Assembly: GCA_025360585.1 (NCBI GenBank)
Contig: JANYBW010000039.1
Span: 1-36,634, forward strand
Direction of reading: 5' to 3'
DNA: 36,634 bases
Origin: Actinomycetes bacterium
Lineage (GTDB): Bacteria > Actinomycetota > Acidimicrobiia > IMCC26256 > PALSA-610
A model generated the notes under the pieces. That model searched no databases and was not told the DNA's origin. It saw only the letters and a list, made by a program, of their open reading frames with translations. A program made the position numbers and the translations under genes. Each line of letters opens with the position of its first letter. Within the stretch, counting starts at the first letter, position 1. Shown here one piece after another: positions 1 through 8,350 of the stretch.

Positions 1-123
1 CGCGTATTGCTTCTGCCTACGCTGCGCTGCGGCGGCGAGTGAGCTGCGAACCCATTCGCTCGTCCCTCGCTCCTGGGCTTCTCCGATCACCGCGTATTGC
101 TTCTGCCTACGCTGCGCTGCGGC
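1..123. repeat. 33-bp direct repeat flanking a 57-bp spacer
   Basis: The same 33 bases occur at 1-33 and again at 91-123, giving a period of 90 bases. The two copies are identical and diverge immediately afterwards. The second copy ends two bases before the stop codon of the adhesin gene that lies on the minus strand. The window edge cuts the region, so an array of further copies to the left cannot be excluded. No gene is visible here. Confidence 0.75.
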
Positions 124-124
124 T

Positions 125-1888
125 TTAGCGGAGGGCGCGGAGGCGGCGGGCGCGATAGGTGACGAGCATGAGTACCGCTCCCGCCACAAGCGCGAAGACT
201 GCGAACAACGCAATGCGATCACTGTCGGAACCGGTCTGGGCGAGGTCACCCGTCGATGGTTGCGAACTCGGTGACGTGATCGGTGTTGTTGAACCTTCGC
301 TGCTCACGGTTCCCGGTCGAGTCGAAGTCGTTGCGAGCGATGTCGAGGTACCGCCAATTGTGCTCGGCACAGTGCTGCCTTGCGTGAAGATGTTCGTGAA
401 GACCACATCGGTGGTCTGGCCGTTGCGAATGACCACGCCGCTCGATTGCGTGCCGACCGATTCGCTCTGCACGCCAAGATCGTCGCGATGAATAACTGTT
501 GAAATCGCTGACCCAGTATCGACTTCTTTGATCACGCACGTCGTGCCGGCAGGAAGCTCAGGAGTAGTGAACGACTGATTCGCGGCGAGCTTGATCGGAT
601 TCGTCCAGGTACCAACTACCGCGCCTTGATACGTGCAATCAACGTTGAACGGAAAGCTTCGATCAACCGGAATATCAGTGTGTTTTGTGAGTTGCAGCTG
701 ACCCACAAACTGGTTCACGATCGCGACCGTTGTGCCGTCCGCACGATCAATTGTGATTGGCCCGTTTGGTGTGGCAACGACGTGCGTGGCCTTGCCAGTG
801 TCAGTTTCGACGACGGTGTAGGAACCCGGCGCGAGATCCGCGAAGGTGTGCGACCACGGTGAAGCGTCGGTGTCGGGGAAGTTGTGCGTACCGACCAGCT
901 CGGTGCCTTTGCGAAGTTCAACCGTGAACGTGGTGCCTGTTGCGTAATCACCGAAGGTGGTTTTGTTCACGGTGATCCAACCGTCGGTGTTACGCCATGA
1001 ACCAGTTGCCGTAGCGTTCTGGCGAGCGGACGTAACATCGGCATCAACGAGGCCTTGGCATTTCGTCGGTGCAATGGGGTGGACCCACGTTTGGATGTTG
1101 GTCGCGGTGGCTGGCAATGTCGCCGTGAGGGAAGCCGAAACGCTGCCACGCAGAATGTTTGAGCGAGTGAGGCACAACTCGAAGGTTCGGTCGGTCGCCG
1201 GCGCGGTCTGGCGGAGTTGACTGCCAACGATGGAAGCCGATGCATTGTCCGCAGCGGTTCCGCACAACGTTGCCATTGCGCCACCATCGGAGATTGAAAG
1301 ATCAACAATGGGCGTGTTCGTGTGCAACGAGAAATGGATTGCGCTGCCTTCGTTAGCCGTTGCTGCGCCCAAGTTCGTGAGCGCGAGCATCGCGTTTGCC
1401 GGTGCCGCATTGGCCATGGAATCCGCACACAATTGTGCACTCTGGTTGAACGGAGGTTTTTCGCCGGGATTAGTGATGCACCAAATCGCGGACTGCACTT
1501 CTTGGTTGTCGTAGCCGCTGCGGTGTGTGAGCAGCCAGGCCAACTGGTTGCTCTGCGTCGCGTTCAACCCAGCAGTAGCGGCGCTGCCCTGCACTCGGAT
1601 CAAATCGTTGTCGCCGATCCCGCAACGAAACGGCACTGCGGATTGTACGCAATACATGTGCGTGGTGCTGAGGGCTCCACCCGCGGTCGAGAAGCCGTTG
1701 CTGTCGACCTGCATGTTGAAGCCATCCGCGGGCGCGGTTTGGGTACCATCGAGCAGCAAGATCGCCTCACTCGTGGACGGATAGCTCGCCGCGTGAGCAT
1801 CGGGGATCAGGACAGCACCGCCCAGCCCAATCGCAACGATTGCAATACCAAAAGACGCGCGTCGAACGCGTTGAGTAAGCCGCACCAT
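125..1888 (-). CDS. Thioester-domain (TED/TQXA) LAXTG-anchored surface protein
   Basis: A 587-residue exported, wall-anchored protein. The ATG at 1888 follows a GGAGG box; the frame stays open further upstream, but that extension has no ribosome site. An N-terminal signal peptide (basic stretch, hydrophobic core, AHA cleavage region) is followed by a thioester-type domain. It contains the Cys motif YCVQ and, about 50 residues on, the Gln motif VQSAIW, which in this family form an internal Cys-Gln thioester able to bond covalently to host or environmental surfaces. The middle and C-terminal parts contain two prealbumin-like/DUF5979-type beta repeats, one starting near WITVNKTTFG and one near LQLTKHTD, then a Ser/Thr-rich stalk. 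The end is a sorting signal: LAQTG, a hydrophobic segment and an Arg-rich tail. LAXTG is the class E sortase motif of actinobacteria. No sortase gene lies in this window. Confidence 0.85.
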   Translation of the reverse strand: MVRLTQRVRRASFGIAIVAIGLGGAVLIPDAHAASYPSTSEAILLLDGTQTAPADGFNMQVDSNGFSTAGGALSTTHMYCVQSAVPFRCGIGDNDLIRVQGSAATAGLNATQSNQLAWLLTHRSGYDNQEVQSAIWCITNPGEKPPFNQSAQLCADSMANAAPANAMLALTNLGAATANEGSAIHFSLHTNTPIVDLSISDGGAMATLCGTAADNASASIVGSQLRQTAPATDRTFELCLTRSNILRGSVSASLTATLPATATNIQTWVHPIAPTKCQGLVDADVTSARQNATATGSWRNTDGWITVNKTTFGDYATGTTFTVELRKGTELVGTHNFPDTDASPWSHTFADLAPGSYTVVETDTGKATHVVATPNGPITIDRADGTTVAIVNQFVGQLQLTKHTDIPVDRSFPFNVDCTYQGAVVGTWTNPIKLAANQSFTTPELPAGTTCVIKEVDTGSAISTVIHRDDLGVQSESVGTQSSGVVIRNGQTTDVVFTNIFTQGSTVPSTIGGTSTSLATTSTRPGTVSSEGSTTPITSPSSQPSTGDLAQTGSDSDRIALFAVFALVAGAVLMLVTYRARRLRALR

Positions 1889-2013
1889 GGGAAGGCCTCC
1901 GCTTGCCTGGAAACATGGACAGTGCGAACGTACTGGCTGCGCGCAGTGATCGCGCGGATACTCGCGGTCGCGGCAATCCAAACGGCATTCGAGCCCCAGG
2001 TTCGGCTATCTGC

Positions 2014-2110
2014 CTCTCCTGTCTGGCTCTCCTGTCTGGCTCTCCTGTCTGGCTTGTCCTGTTTGGGCTCGAGATCCGGTTCTCCTGTCCGGGCTCGAGT
2101 TCCCGGCTGT
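2014..2110. repeat. 13-bp tandem repeat, degenerating
   Basis: Three perfect copies of CTCTCCTGTCTGG lie at 2014-2052, followed by drifting copies of the same CCTGTC(T/C)GG theme to about 2110. The repeat fills most of the 223-base gap between the adhesin gene and the next minus-strand gene. Nothing else is recognised in that gap. Confidence 0.8.
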
Positions 2111-2111
2111 C

Positions 2112-2642
2112 CTACCCGAAGAGGTGCGGATGGTCGGGCTTGTCCGTTGCGTCGGCGACGATTCGTCGCAGCGCGCCGTCTCGCAACGCATTGGCGCGGT
2201 CGATAGATGCGTTGAGCACCTCGATATCTGCCTTCGCCGCGCTCCCGGACTGAAACGCATTGGCGGCAGCAACCACTCCGGGGTTCGCGGTGTATCGGGG
2301 CGACGCCGCCACGATCAGCGAGTAGCGAGCTCCGAGCCCTTCAAGGCGATTCGCGGTCGTCAACTGATCGTTGAGTGAGAGATTCGTACGAGACCAAACC
2401 TTGCCGGCCTCGGCGAGCTCCTGGTGTAGCGAGACTGTGCGGCCCGATTTGGTCATTGCATCGTCGAGGCGGCCGAGCGCTTTGTAGTGATCGTCGAGCG
2501 TGGGGCGCAGTGTCGCCCAGAACTGGCGGATTTCCGTGTCAGCAGATTCGAGCTTCGGCTTGGTGGTGAGCGTCACCAACCCGCCGCCGCCGATCGCCGC
2601 GACGGCCAGCAACAACAACATCCGACGAAACGCGCGCAACAT
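2112..2642 (-). CDS. Membrane-anchored helical protein, unknown function
   Basis: A 176-residue protein with one N-terminal hydrophobic segment (LLLLAVAAIGGGG) that looks like a signal anchor. The rest is soluble and mostly alpha-helical, rich in Ala, Leu and charged residues, somewhat like LemA-type or secreted helical-bundle proteins. The family is not recognised. A TTG three codons upstream (2651) is possible, but the AAGG box is correctly spaced only for the ATG at 2642. It is divergent from the nuclease gene, with about 64 bases between the two starts, so both promoters must lie there. Confidence 0.65.
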   Translation of the reverse strand: MLRAFRRMLLLLAVAAIGGGGLVTLTTKPKLESADTEIRQFWATLRPTLDDHYKALGRLDDAMTKSGRTVSLHQELAEAGKVWSRTNLSLNDQLTTANRLEGLGARYSLIVAASPRYTANPGVVAAANAFQSGSAAKADIEVLNASIDRANALRDGALRRIVADATDKPDHPHLFG

Positions 2643-2706
2643 TGCCGACAACCTTAATCGCTGCCCGAGATATCAGTGTCGCACACCGTCGCTACCATGC
2701 TGTCGT

Positions 2707-3294
2707 ATGACCTCGACCGCCAGTTCTCCAACGAAGCGATCATTGCGCGTCGTGTTGTTGGCAACCGTTGTGGCGCTGGTCAGTGCGTGCGGAGCGACGA
2801 ACTCGGCGTCTCCTGCATCGCGAGGCAACGATGCCACTGTCATAACGGCATCGAGTTCACCCGCAACCGATGCCCCGACCGCAGGTACTCATTATCAGGC
2901 TGTCGTGACGCGCGTTGTTGATGGTGACACGATCGTCGTGCGGTACCTCGATGGCCGCACGGACAAAGTGCGGCTCCTCGGCGTCAACACTCCTGAGACT
3001 CATAAACCGAATTGGCCGATTGAATGTTTTGGTCCGGAGGCCGAGCAATTCACGCGCTCCAAACTCAACGGCAAGACGATCACCCTGGAGCTCGATCGCC
3101 AGGCCCGCGATAAGTATCGACGGTTGTTGGCCTACGTATATCTCGATGGGCGCCGCTTCGATGACGAGTTGCTGCGGCAGGGATTTGCTCGCCTGATGGT
3201 TATCCGGCCCAACGGCACCTACGCCAAAGCGATGCTGAGCCTCCAGCTCAAGGCCCAGCAGCTGCGCGTCGGGTTGTGGGGTCAGTGCGGTTAA
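2707..3294 (+). CDS. Secreted thermonuclease-like (SNase) lipoprotein
   Basis: A 195-residue staphylococcal-nuclease-fold enzyme expected to cut DNA or RNA outside the membrane with Ca2+. The N-terminus is a lipoprotein signal with lipobox LVSAC (Cys28), then a Ser/Thr/Ala-rich linker, then the SNase domain from about residue 63. Visible active-site elements are VVDGDT (Asp72, Asp74), VRLLGVNTPET (Arg89, Glu97) and DKYRRLLAYVY (Arg139). The position usually held by a metal-ligand Asp (VDTPE) is Asn94 here. The ATG at 2707 was chosen because it starts directly before the signal peptide. Its stop overlaps the stop of the convergent decarboxylase gene by four bases. Confidence 0.85.
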   Translation: MTSTASSPTKRSLRVVLLATVVALVSACGATNSASPASRGNDATVITASSSPATDAPTAGTHYQAVVTRVVDGDTIVVRYLDGRTDKVRLLGVNTPETHKPNWPIECFGPEAEQFTRSKLNGKTITLELDRQARDKYRRLLAYVYLDGRRFDDELLRQGFARLMVIRPNGTYAKAMLSLQLKAQQLRVGLWGQCG

Positions 3295-4649
3295 CGCATC
3301 GTTTCGAGGATTTCATCGATCAGCTCGAGTGTTGTGTCCGGGTGCAGGAACGCGAATCGAGCAACGGTTTCACCTTGCCATTTTGAAGGCGTCACGAAGG
3401 CAATCTGATCGTCTAGCAAGGAAGTCGACCATCGCTCATATTGGACGCTCGTCCATCCGGGGCGGCGAAAGAGTACGACGGAAAGTTCCGGGGCGCGTAT
3501 CAGTTCGAGGTGCGGTGCAGCCTCGATGCGTTGCGCGGCAGCACGAGTGGTTGCGAGCACGGTTTCGATAGCGTTGCGGTAAGCGCCCCAGCCGTGGACT
3601 GCGAGCGAAAACCACAGTGGCAAGCCGCGTGCTCGCCGAGTGAGGTGGTACGCGTAGTCGGTTGGGTTCCAGACGGAATCGGGCCCATGAATCACATCGA
3701 GGTAGCTCGCGTCTTGGGTGTGCGTGCGCCGGGCAAGTTCGGGATCTCGGTACAACAATGCGGCGCAATCAAAGGGTGCGAAGAGAAACTTGTGGGGATC
3801 GACGATGAACGAATCAACGTGTTCGATTCCGTTGAAGCGATCACGCACGCTCGGCGCGAGCAATGCAGCTCCGCCGTAGGCGCAATCGGCGTGAAACCAC
3901 CACGAGCGTTCTTCGGCCACCCGAGCGATGCCGGCGAGATCATCGACGATTCCGGCGTTGGTGGTACCGCCGGTTCCAACCACGGCGAAGACATCATCGG
4001 CGCGTTCGTGATGCGTTTCCAACGCGGCACGGATACCGGCATCCGTGAGCCGGTGTTCATGGTCGGTTGGGGCAGTGAGGAGTTCCACATCGATGATGTT
4101 CGCGGTGTTGCTAATGGAGCTGTGGGCCTGATCGGAAACAACGATCGTTGATCGCCGCCGGCCGGCGCCGTCTCGGCGGCGAGCGGTGTCGCGGGCGGTC
4201 ACCAGGGCCGAAAGATTGCCGGCCGATCCGCCCGAAACAAAACAGCCTCCCGCCTCGGAAGGCAGCCCGGCGAGGTCGGAAAGGAAACGCAGTACTGAAT
4301 TTTCTGCGTGAATTGCACCGGCTGCTTCGAGCCACGAAATCCCCGACAGTGACGAGCTCGACACGACCATGTCGAACAACAATGACGCTTTGGTAGGTGC
4401 GGCCGGAATGAACGACAAAAACCGCGGGCTGTCGCAACTGATGACGGCAGGAGCGAGCACGTCGGAGAACTGTTCGAGGACAATTTCGAACGGATGGCCG
4501 GCTTCGCTGATCAACGACGGTGCTGACGCGGCCAACGTTGCCGGGTCTACGCCATGATCGAGTGGAACCGGATTCAAACGAAGGCGTTGTGAAACGTAGT
4601 CGATGACGGCAGCGGTAAGGCGCTCAGTATCAGCGTCGAATGTATGCAT
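3291..4649 (-). CDS. PLP-dependent group II amino-acid decarboxylase
   Basis: A 452-residue fold-type I PLP enzyme of the aromatic-L-amino-acid/glutamate decarboxylase family, about the usual length. The cofactor lysine is Lys287 in VDPHKFLF. His176 in SDQAHSS is the ring-stacking His, and Asp255 in WFHADCAYGG should contact the pyridine nitrogen. VSGGSAGNLSAL near 138-150 is the phosphate-binding turn. The substrate cannot be read from the sequence; aromatic amino acids, aspartate and glutamate are all possible. The upstream neighbour on the same strand is uvrD2, but no shared pathway is apparent. The start is ATG with no convincing ribosome site. Confidence 0.85.
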   Translation of the reverse strand: MHTFDADTERLTAAVIDYVSQRLRLNPVPLDHGVDPATLAASAPSLISEAGHPFEIVLEQFSDVLAPAVISCDSPRFLSFIPAAPTKASLLFDMVVSSSSLSGISWLEAAGAIHAENSVLRFLSDLAGLPSEAGGCFVSGGSAGNLSALVTARDTARRRDGAGRRRSTIVVSDQAHSSISNTANIIDVELLTAPTDHEHRLTDAGIRAALETHHERADDVFAVVGTGGTTNAGIVDDLAGIARVAEERSWWFHADCAYGGAALLAPSVRDRFNGIEHVDSFIVDPHKFLFAPFDCAALLYRDPELARRTHTQDASYLDVIHGPDSVWNPTDYAYHLTRRARGLPLWFSLAVHGWGAYRNAIETVLATTRAAAQRIEAAPHLELIRAPELSVVLFRRPGWTSVQYERWSTSLLDDQIAFVTPSKWQGETVARFAFLHPDTTLELIDEILETMR

Positions 4650-4692
4650 TGCTGAATACGTTACGACCGAACGCGACGCCTCGGTTGGACGG

Positions 4693-6687
4693 CTATTCCG
4701 AGTCGTGTTCGCTGAGAATGGTCAACACGGCGTCGGCGAACCGTTCGAGTTTCGCGGGGCCAACGCCATTGATCTCCAACAACTGTGTGCGGGTCGCTGG
4801 ACGCGCCCCCGCGATTTCGTTCAGTGTGCGATCGTTGAAAATAGTGAACGCGGGGATGTCGTGGGCGCGAGCGACGTTGAGGCGCCAGGCTTTGAGATCG
4901 GCAAGGAGCTCTTGGTCGACGGCATTCGCGGGCGCAACCGAACGTAGTGCGGCACGCGTCTGTGCGAGCGCCGCCCGTTTGTCCGCGGGGGGCCGCAGGG
5001 CCGCGGCGCGCCTACCCGCGAGCGCACCTTCGATGAGCTCGAGCCACGGCGATGGCTTGCGGTTGCGTTGCCGTTGACGTGCCCAGGAAATATGCAGTTC
5101 CTGGCCAGCCCGAGAAAGCGCAACGTGTAAGAGGCGTTGTTCTTCTGCCTTGGCCGACGGCGTTTTGGCGTAGCTGATCGGAACCAGCCCGGCCTCCACT
5201 CCAGTGACAAAGACGACTTCCCATTCGAGGCCTTTGGCCGCGTGGAACGTGGAGAACTCGACGGCGTTGGGCGAACTGGGATCATCGCCGCCGCGAGTTG
5301 CCGAATCGAGCCAGGAAACAAACGCGGGAAGCGAACCTCCCGCGCCATCGATTGCCAGATATTCGCGAGCAAGACGCGCGACAGCATTGATGTGCTCGCT
5401 TTGTTCGGCGCCGGCTTCTCCCGCGATGTCAACAATGTCGTCGACGAGATCGGCGAGGGGCCGATCGTTGCCCTGGCTCGCGAGCTTTTTGAGATCGCCG
5501 AGCACGACCTTGACTTCAGGGCGTTCCAGAAATCTGCTCGCACCCCGCAGCCGAAACGGAACGTGGAGTTTCTGAAACGCGGTTTCGAACGCCGCAGATT
5601 GCGCGTTGGTTCGGTAAAGAACGGCGATTTGGCTCCACGGAGTTCCGTGATCGTGCGCTGCTTGCGCCAGCTTTGCGACTCCGCCTGCTTCCGCAGCATC
5701 GTCGACGTAAGCCACGACCGAAGGAACGGTGCCATCTGGGCGCGGCGCTCGGGGCGTAGCCCGTTGCACTTCGGATTCAGCGTTCAAGACGGCCGAGGAC
5801 GCCCGGACAATTTGTGGGGTCGATCGATAGTTGGTACCTAGATGTACGACCGCACCGCCCGAAAAGAGTCTATCGAAACGCGCCAGGGCGCTGGCTTGAG
5901 CACCCGCGAATGCGTAGATGGATTGCGCGTCGTCGCCGACGACGGTGAGATCCCGACGTTGCCCCATCCAGCCTTTCAGTACGTTGAGCTGCGCAGGCGT
6001 GGCGTCTTGGAATTCATCGACGAACAAGTGGCGAAATCGAAATCGTTGTGCGGCCGCAAAATCACCGTCGGTAGCCAGCGCATCCGCACACCACCACAAC
6101 AAGTCGTCGAAATCGATCATCGATCGTTTGCGTTTTTCTTGTTCATACCGAACGTAGAACGCGCCGAATTCTTCTACAGGACGCGATAGCTGGCGTCCGC
6201 TGTGCCCAGCCGCTTCGATGTACTGCTCGGGTGTAAGTGCGCGCGCTTTAGCCCATTCGATTTCGGATGCGGCTTCATTGATCGCGACGACGGCCTGGGG
6301 GCCGCGCCCGCCGACGATCGGTGCGAGCACTCGAGCTTTGCGATCCAACAGCGCCGGAAATGAGCGACCTCGATCTTCGGCGCGTCGCCGCAACTGGGCG
6401 AGCGCCAGTGCATGGAACGTGCCCGCGGAAACCTGACCGACACCAAGCGCGCCCAGCCGGTGCCGCAGTTCGCCTGCGGCCTTTCGGGTAAAGGTCACCG
6501 CTAGCACCCGTTGCGCAGAAATTCGGCCGGTCGCAGACTGCCACGCGATCCGGCGGGTGAGCGTGCGCGTCTTGCCCGAACCCGCGGGCGCGCTGATTGC
6601 CAGCAGCGACGAATCGTGTACGACCGCGGCGCGTTGTTGCTCATCGAGATCTCGCAGCAAATCCTGTGCGGAATCGGTATCTACCAT
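4693..6687 (-). CDS. uvrD2: ATP-dependent DNA helicase UvrD2 (SF1A, HRDC tail)
   Basis: A 664-residue superfamily 1A 3'-5' helicase. Motifs in order are Walker A SAPAGSGKTRT near the N-terminus, Walker B VDEFQD, motif III VGDDAQSIYAFAGA, motif IV LGTNYRSTPQIV, motif V FSTFHAAKGLEWEVVF and motif VI LLHVALSRA. The last 70 residues form an HRDC domain (LKAWRLNVARAHDIPAF through NGVGPAKLERF). This layout matches actinobacterial UvrD2 rather than UvrD1/PcrA. Three in-frame ATGs exist at 6726, 6708 and 6687. The last was chosen because it places the conserved LDEQQRAAV motif at the usual distance from the N-terminus. The gene is divergent from the ACT-domain gene, with about 45 bases between the chosen starts. 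Confidence 0.9.
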   Translation of the reverse strand: MVDTDSAQDLLRDLDEQQRAAVVHDSSLLAISAPAGSGKTRTLTRRIAWQSATGRISAQRVLAVTFTRKAAGELRHRLGALGVGQVSAGTFHALALAQLRRRAEDRGRSFPALLDRKARVLAPIVGGRGPQAVVAINEAASEIEWAKARALTPEQYIEAAGHSGRQLSRPVEEFGAFYVRYEQEKRKRSMIDFDDLLWWCADALATDGDFAAAQRFRFRHLFVDEFQDATPAQLNVLKGWMGQRRDLTVVGDDAQSIYAFAGAQASALARFDRLFSGGAVVHLGTNYRSTPQIVRASSAVLNAESEVQRATPRAPRPDGTVPSVVAYVDDAAEAGGVAKLAQAAHDHGTPWSQIAVLYRTNAQSAAFETAFQKLHVPFRLRGASRFLERPEVKVVLGDLKKLASQGNDRPLADLVDDIVDIAGEAGAEQSEHINAVARLAREYLAIDGAGGSLPAFVSWLDSATRGGDDPSSPNAVEFSTFHAAKGLEWEVVFVTGVEAGLVPISYAKTPSAKAEEQRLLHVALSRAGQELHISWARQRQRNRKPSPWLELIEGALAGRRAAALRPPADKRAALAQTRAALRSVAPANAVDQELLADLKAWRLNVARAHDIPAFTIFNDRTLNEIAGARPATRTQLLEINGVGPAKLERFADAVLTILSEHDSE

Positions 6688-6732
6688 CACGCTGTGACGG
6701 TACAACATGCCTACGACATCTAACATCTGGCC

Positions 6733-7311
6733 ATGGGTCAGTTTGTTGTGTTCACGATCGGTCGTGATCGTCCGGGAATCGTCGCGGCCGTTACGGGGGC
6801 GCTCTTTGAAATTGGCGGCAACCTCCTGGATACCTCGATGACGGTGCTTTCAGGCCACTTCGCGGTGGCGTTAGCCGTCGAAGCATCCGTGAGCCAAGAA
6901 GCACTCGAAGCGGCGTTGGCGTCGCTCGAAAACCACCTCGACCTCGATATCACCGTGCGCCCCATCGACACTGGCCCAGGGGAGTCTGGCCCAGGGGAGT
7001 CTGGCCCAGAATCGAGATGGCAAGTGGCGGCACGCGATGAATACCAACCCGACTACGTCGTGTCGGTCTATGGGGCCGATCACCCCGGAATCGTCGCCAG
7101 TATCACTTCGTTGCTGGCCGATCGCGGCATCAATGTCGTTGATCTCAACACTCGTCGCGTCGGCGACCCTAGCGATCCGGTGTACGCGATGTTGCTCGAA
7201 GTGCGCGTCGATCCCGAACAAGTCGCGTCCTTGCGCGCTGCATTGGCCGAGGCCGCGAAAACCCTTGGTGTTGAGGCTTCGTTGCACGTTGCCGATGCCG
7301 AGATGCTCTGA
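6733..7311 (+). CDS. Double ACT-domain (GcvR-like) regulatory protein
   Basis: A 192-residue protein of two ACT domains. The first opens with VVFTIGRDRPGIVAAVTGAL and the second with VSVYGADHPGIVASITSLL, each with the (D/H)RPGI(V)A ligand-binding turn. The arrangement matches GcvR-type amino-acid-sensing proteins, which act without a DNA-binding domain; the ligand is probably an amino acid. The inter-domain linker is a GPGES repeat encoded by a 15-bp tandem DNA repeat. The downstream deformylase gene starts 10 bases after the stop, so co-transcription is likely. Confidence 0.8.
   Translation: MGQFVVFTIGRDRPGIVAAVTGALFEIGGNLLDTSMTVLSGHFAVALAVEASVSQEALEAALASLENHLDLDITVRPIDTGPGESGPGESGPESRWQVAARDEYQPDYVVSVYGADHPGIVASITSLLADRGINVVDLNTRRVGDPSDPVYAMLLEVRVDPEQVASLRAALAEAAKTLGVEASLHVADAEML
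6971..7009. repeat. In-frame 15-bp tandem repeat in ACT linker
   Basis: CTGGCCCAGGGGAGT occurs perfectly at 6971-6985 and 6986-7000, and its first nine bases recur at 7001-7009. It lies inside the double-ACT gene and encodes the flexible SGPGE linker. The length is a multiple of three, so copy-number change would only alter linker length. Confidence 0.85.
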
Positions 7312-7321
7312 AATATCCGCA

Positions 7322-7825
7322 ATGCCACAACTTCGCGTCGTTCAACTTCCAGCACCAATTCTCACAACACCCACCGAAGTTGTCGTCGATATCGACGACA
7401 ACGTTCGGCAATTTTGCCGCGATCTCGTGGAGACGATGTACGCGTCGCCTGCTTGTGTCGGGTTAGCTGCGAACCAAGTGGCCGACCCGCGCCGCATTTT
7501 TTGCGCAGACATCACCGGCCACGCCAAGGCTGATTCTGTGCACGGATTGGTCATCATGATCAATCCTGAAATTGTGGTCGCGCGTGCGCCCGTCACCATG
7601 CGTGAGGGCTGTATGAGCGTGCCCGATCTCACGGGCAATGTTACGCGGGCGTCTGAGGTTGTCATCCGGGGCAAGACTCCTGCGGGCGCCACGCAAGTGA
7701 TTGAAGCGAACGCGTTCGAAGCTCGCTGTTTGCTGCATGAAATCGATCATCTCGACGGCAAAACGTTTTTGAATCGGGTCCGCAGTTTCGGTGCCGATGT
7801 ATTTCCCCGCAAACGGTACCGCTAG
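7322..7825 (+). CDS. def: Peptide deformylase
   Basis: A 167-residue metalloenzyme that removes the N-formyl group from nascent proteins. Motif 2 is EGCMSVP (Cys97, metal ligand) and motif 3 is HEIDHLDG (His139, Glu140, His143). Motif 1 reads CVGLAANQ, where the family usually has GVGLAAPQ: the first Gly is Cys45 and the Pro is Asn. The N-terminus LRVVQLPAPILTTPTEVV is typical. The ATG at 7322 was chosen because the longer reading frame overlaps the ACT gene. It sits in a run with the ACT gene upstream and the YgjP-like peptidase three bases downstream. A second deformylase elsewhere in the genome is possible. Confidence 0.88.
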   Translation: MPQLRVVQLPAPILTTPTEVVVDIDDNVRQFCRDLVETMYASPACVGLAANQVADPRRIFCADITGHAKADSVHGLVIMINPEIVVARAPVTMREGCMSVPDLTGNVTRASEVVIRGKTPAGATQVIEANAFEARCLLHEIDHLDGKTFLNRVRSFGADVFPRKRYR

Positions 7826-7828
7826 CTG

Positions 7829-8350
7829 ATGGCCCAGCAGCTCAACATCGAATTGCGGCGCGGCACGCCGCGCCGTCGACGGGTGGAAGGTGTGTTGCGC
7901 GGCGACACATTGGTCGTGAGCTACCCGCAGCGGCTCTCGCAAGCCGATGTGTGGCCGATCGCTCACGAACTGCGCCTCCGGATGGAAAAGCGTCTTGCTC
8001 GAGAACAAATCGACTTACCTGAGCGCGCCCGAAAACTCGCGAAGCAGTACGGGCTGCCGGCACCCGCGACGATTGAATGGTCGGATCGTCAAATGGGGCG
8101 GTGGGGCTCGTGCACACCGGCCGATCGTTCTATTCGGCTCTCGGCCCGGCTCGGAGAATTTCCGTTGTGGGTTCTGGATTACGTTTTGATCCACGAGCTC
8201 GCGCACCTTGTGCATGCTGATCATTCGCCGCGATTTCACGCGTTGGTGAACTGCTACCCCAAAGCCGAACGCGCGATTGGGTACCTCATCGCGAAGGGCA
8301 CCGAAGGCGAAGACTCCGATCCCGTCTTGGATCTGACTACGCTTGAGTGA
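7829..8350 (+). CDS. YgjP-like (DUF45/WLM) zinc metallopeptidase
   Basis: A 173-residue protein of the YgjP/DUF45 metallopeptidase family, related to SprT/Wss1-like proteins. The zinc site HELAH (His122, Glu123, His126) lies in DYVLIHELAHLVHADHSP, and the upstream RQMGRWGSC element is family-typical. The native substrate of these proteins is not established. The ATG follows the deformylase stop by three bases, and its own stop overlaps the next start as TGATG, so it sits in the middle of a translationally coupled run. Confidence 0.85.
   Translation: MAQQLNIELRRGTPRRRRVEGVLRGDTLVVSYPQRLSQADVWPIAHELRLRMEKRLAREQIDLPERARKLAKQYGLPAPATIEWSDRQMGRWGSCTPADRSIRLSARLGEFPLWVLDYVLIHELAHLVHADHSPRFHALVNCYPKAERAIGYLIAKGTEGEDSDPVLDLTTLE

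Noticed and set aside
1322-2206. Long + strand open frame opposite the adhesin gene
   Set aside because: It is a shadow of the minus-strand adhesin gene: no recognisable domain, no ribosome site, and a composition rich in Arg and Cys.
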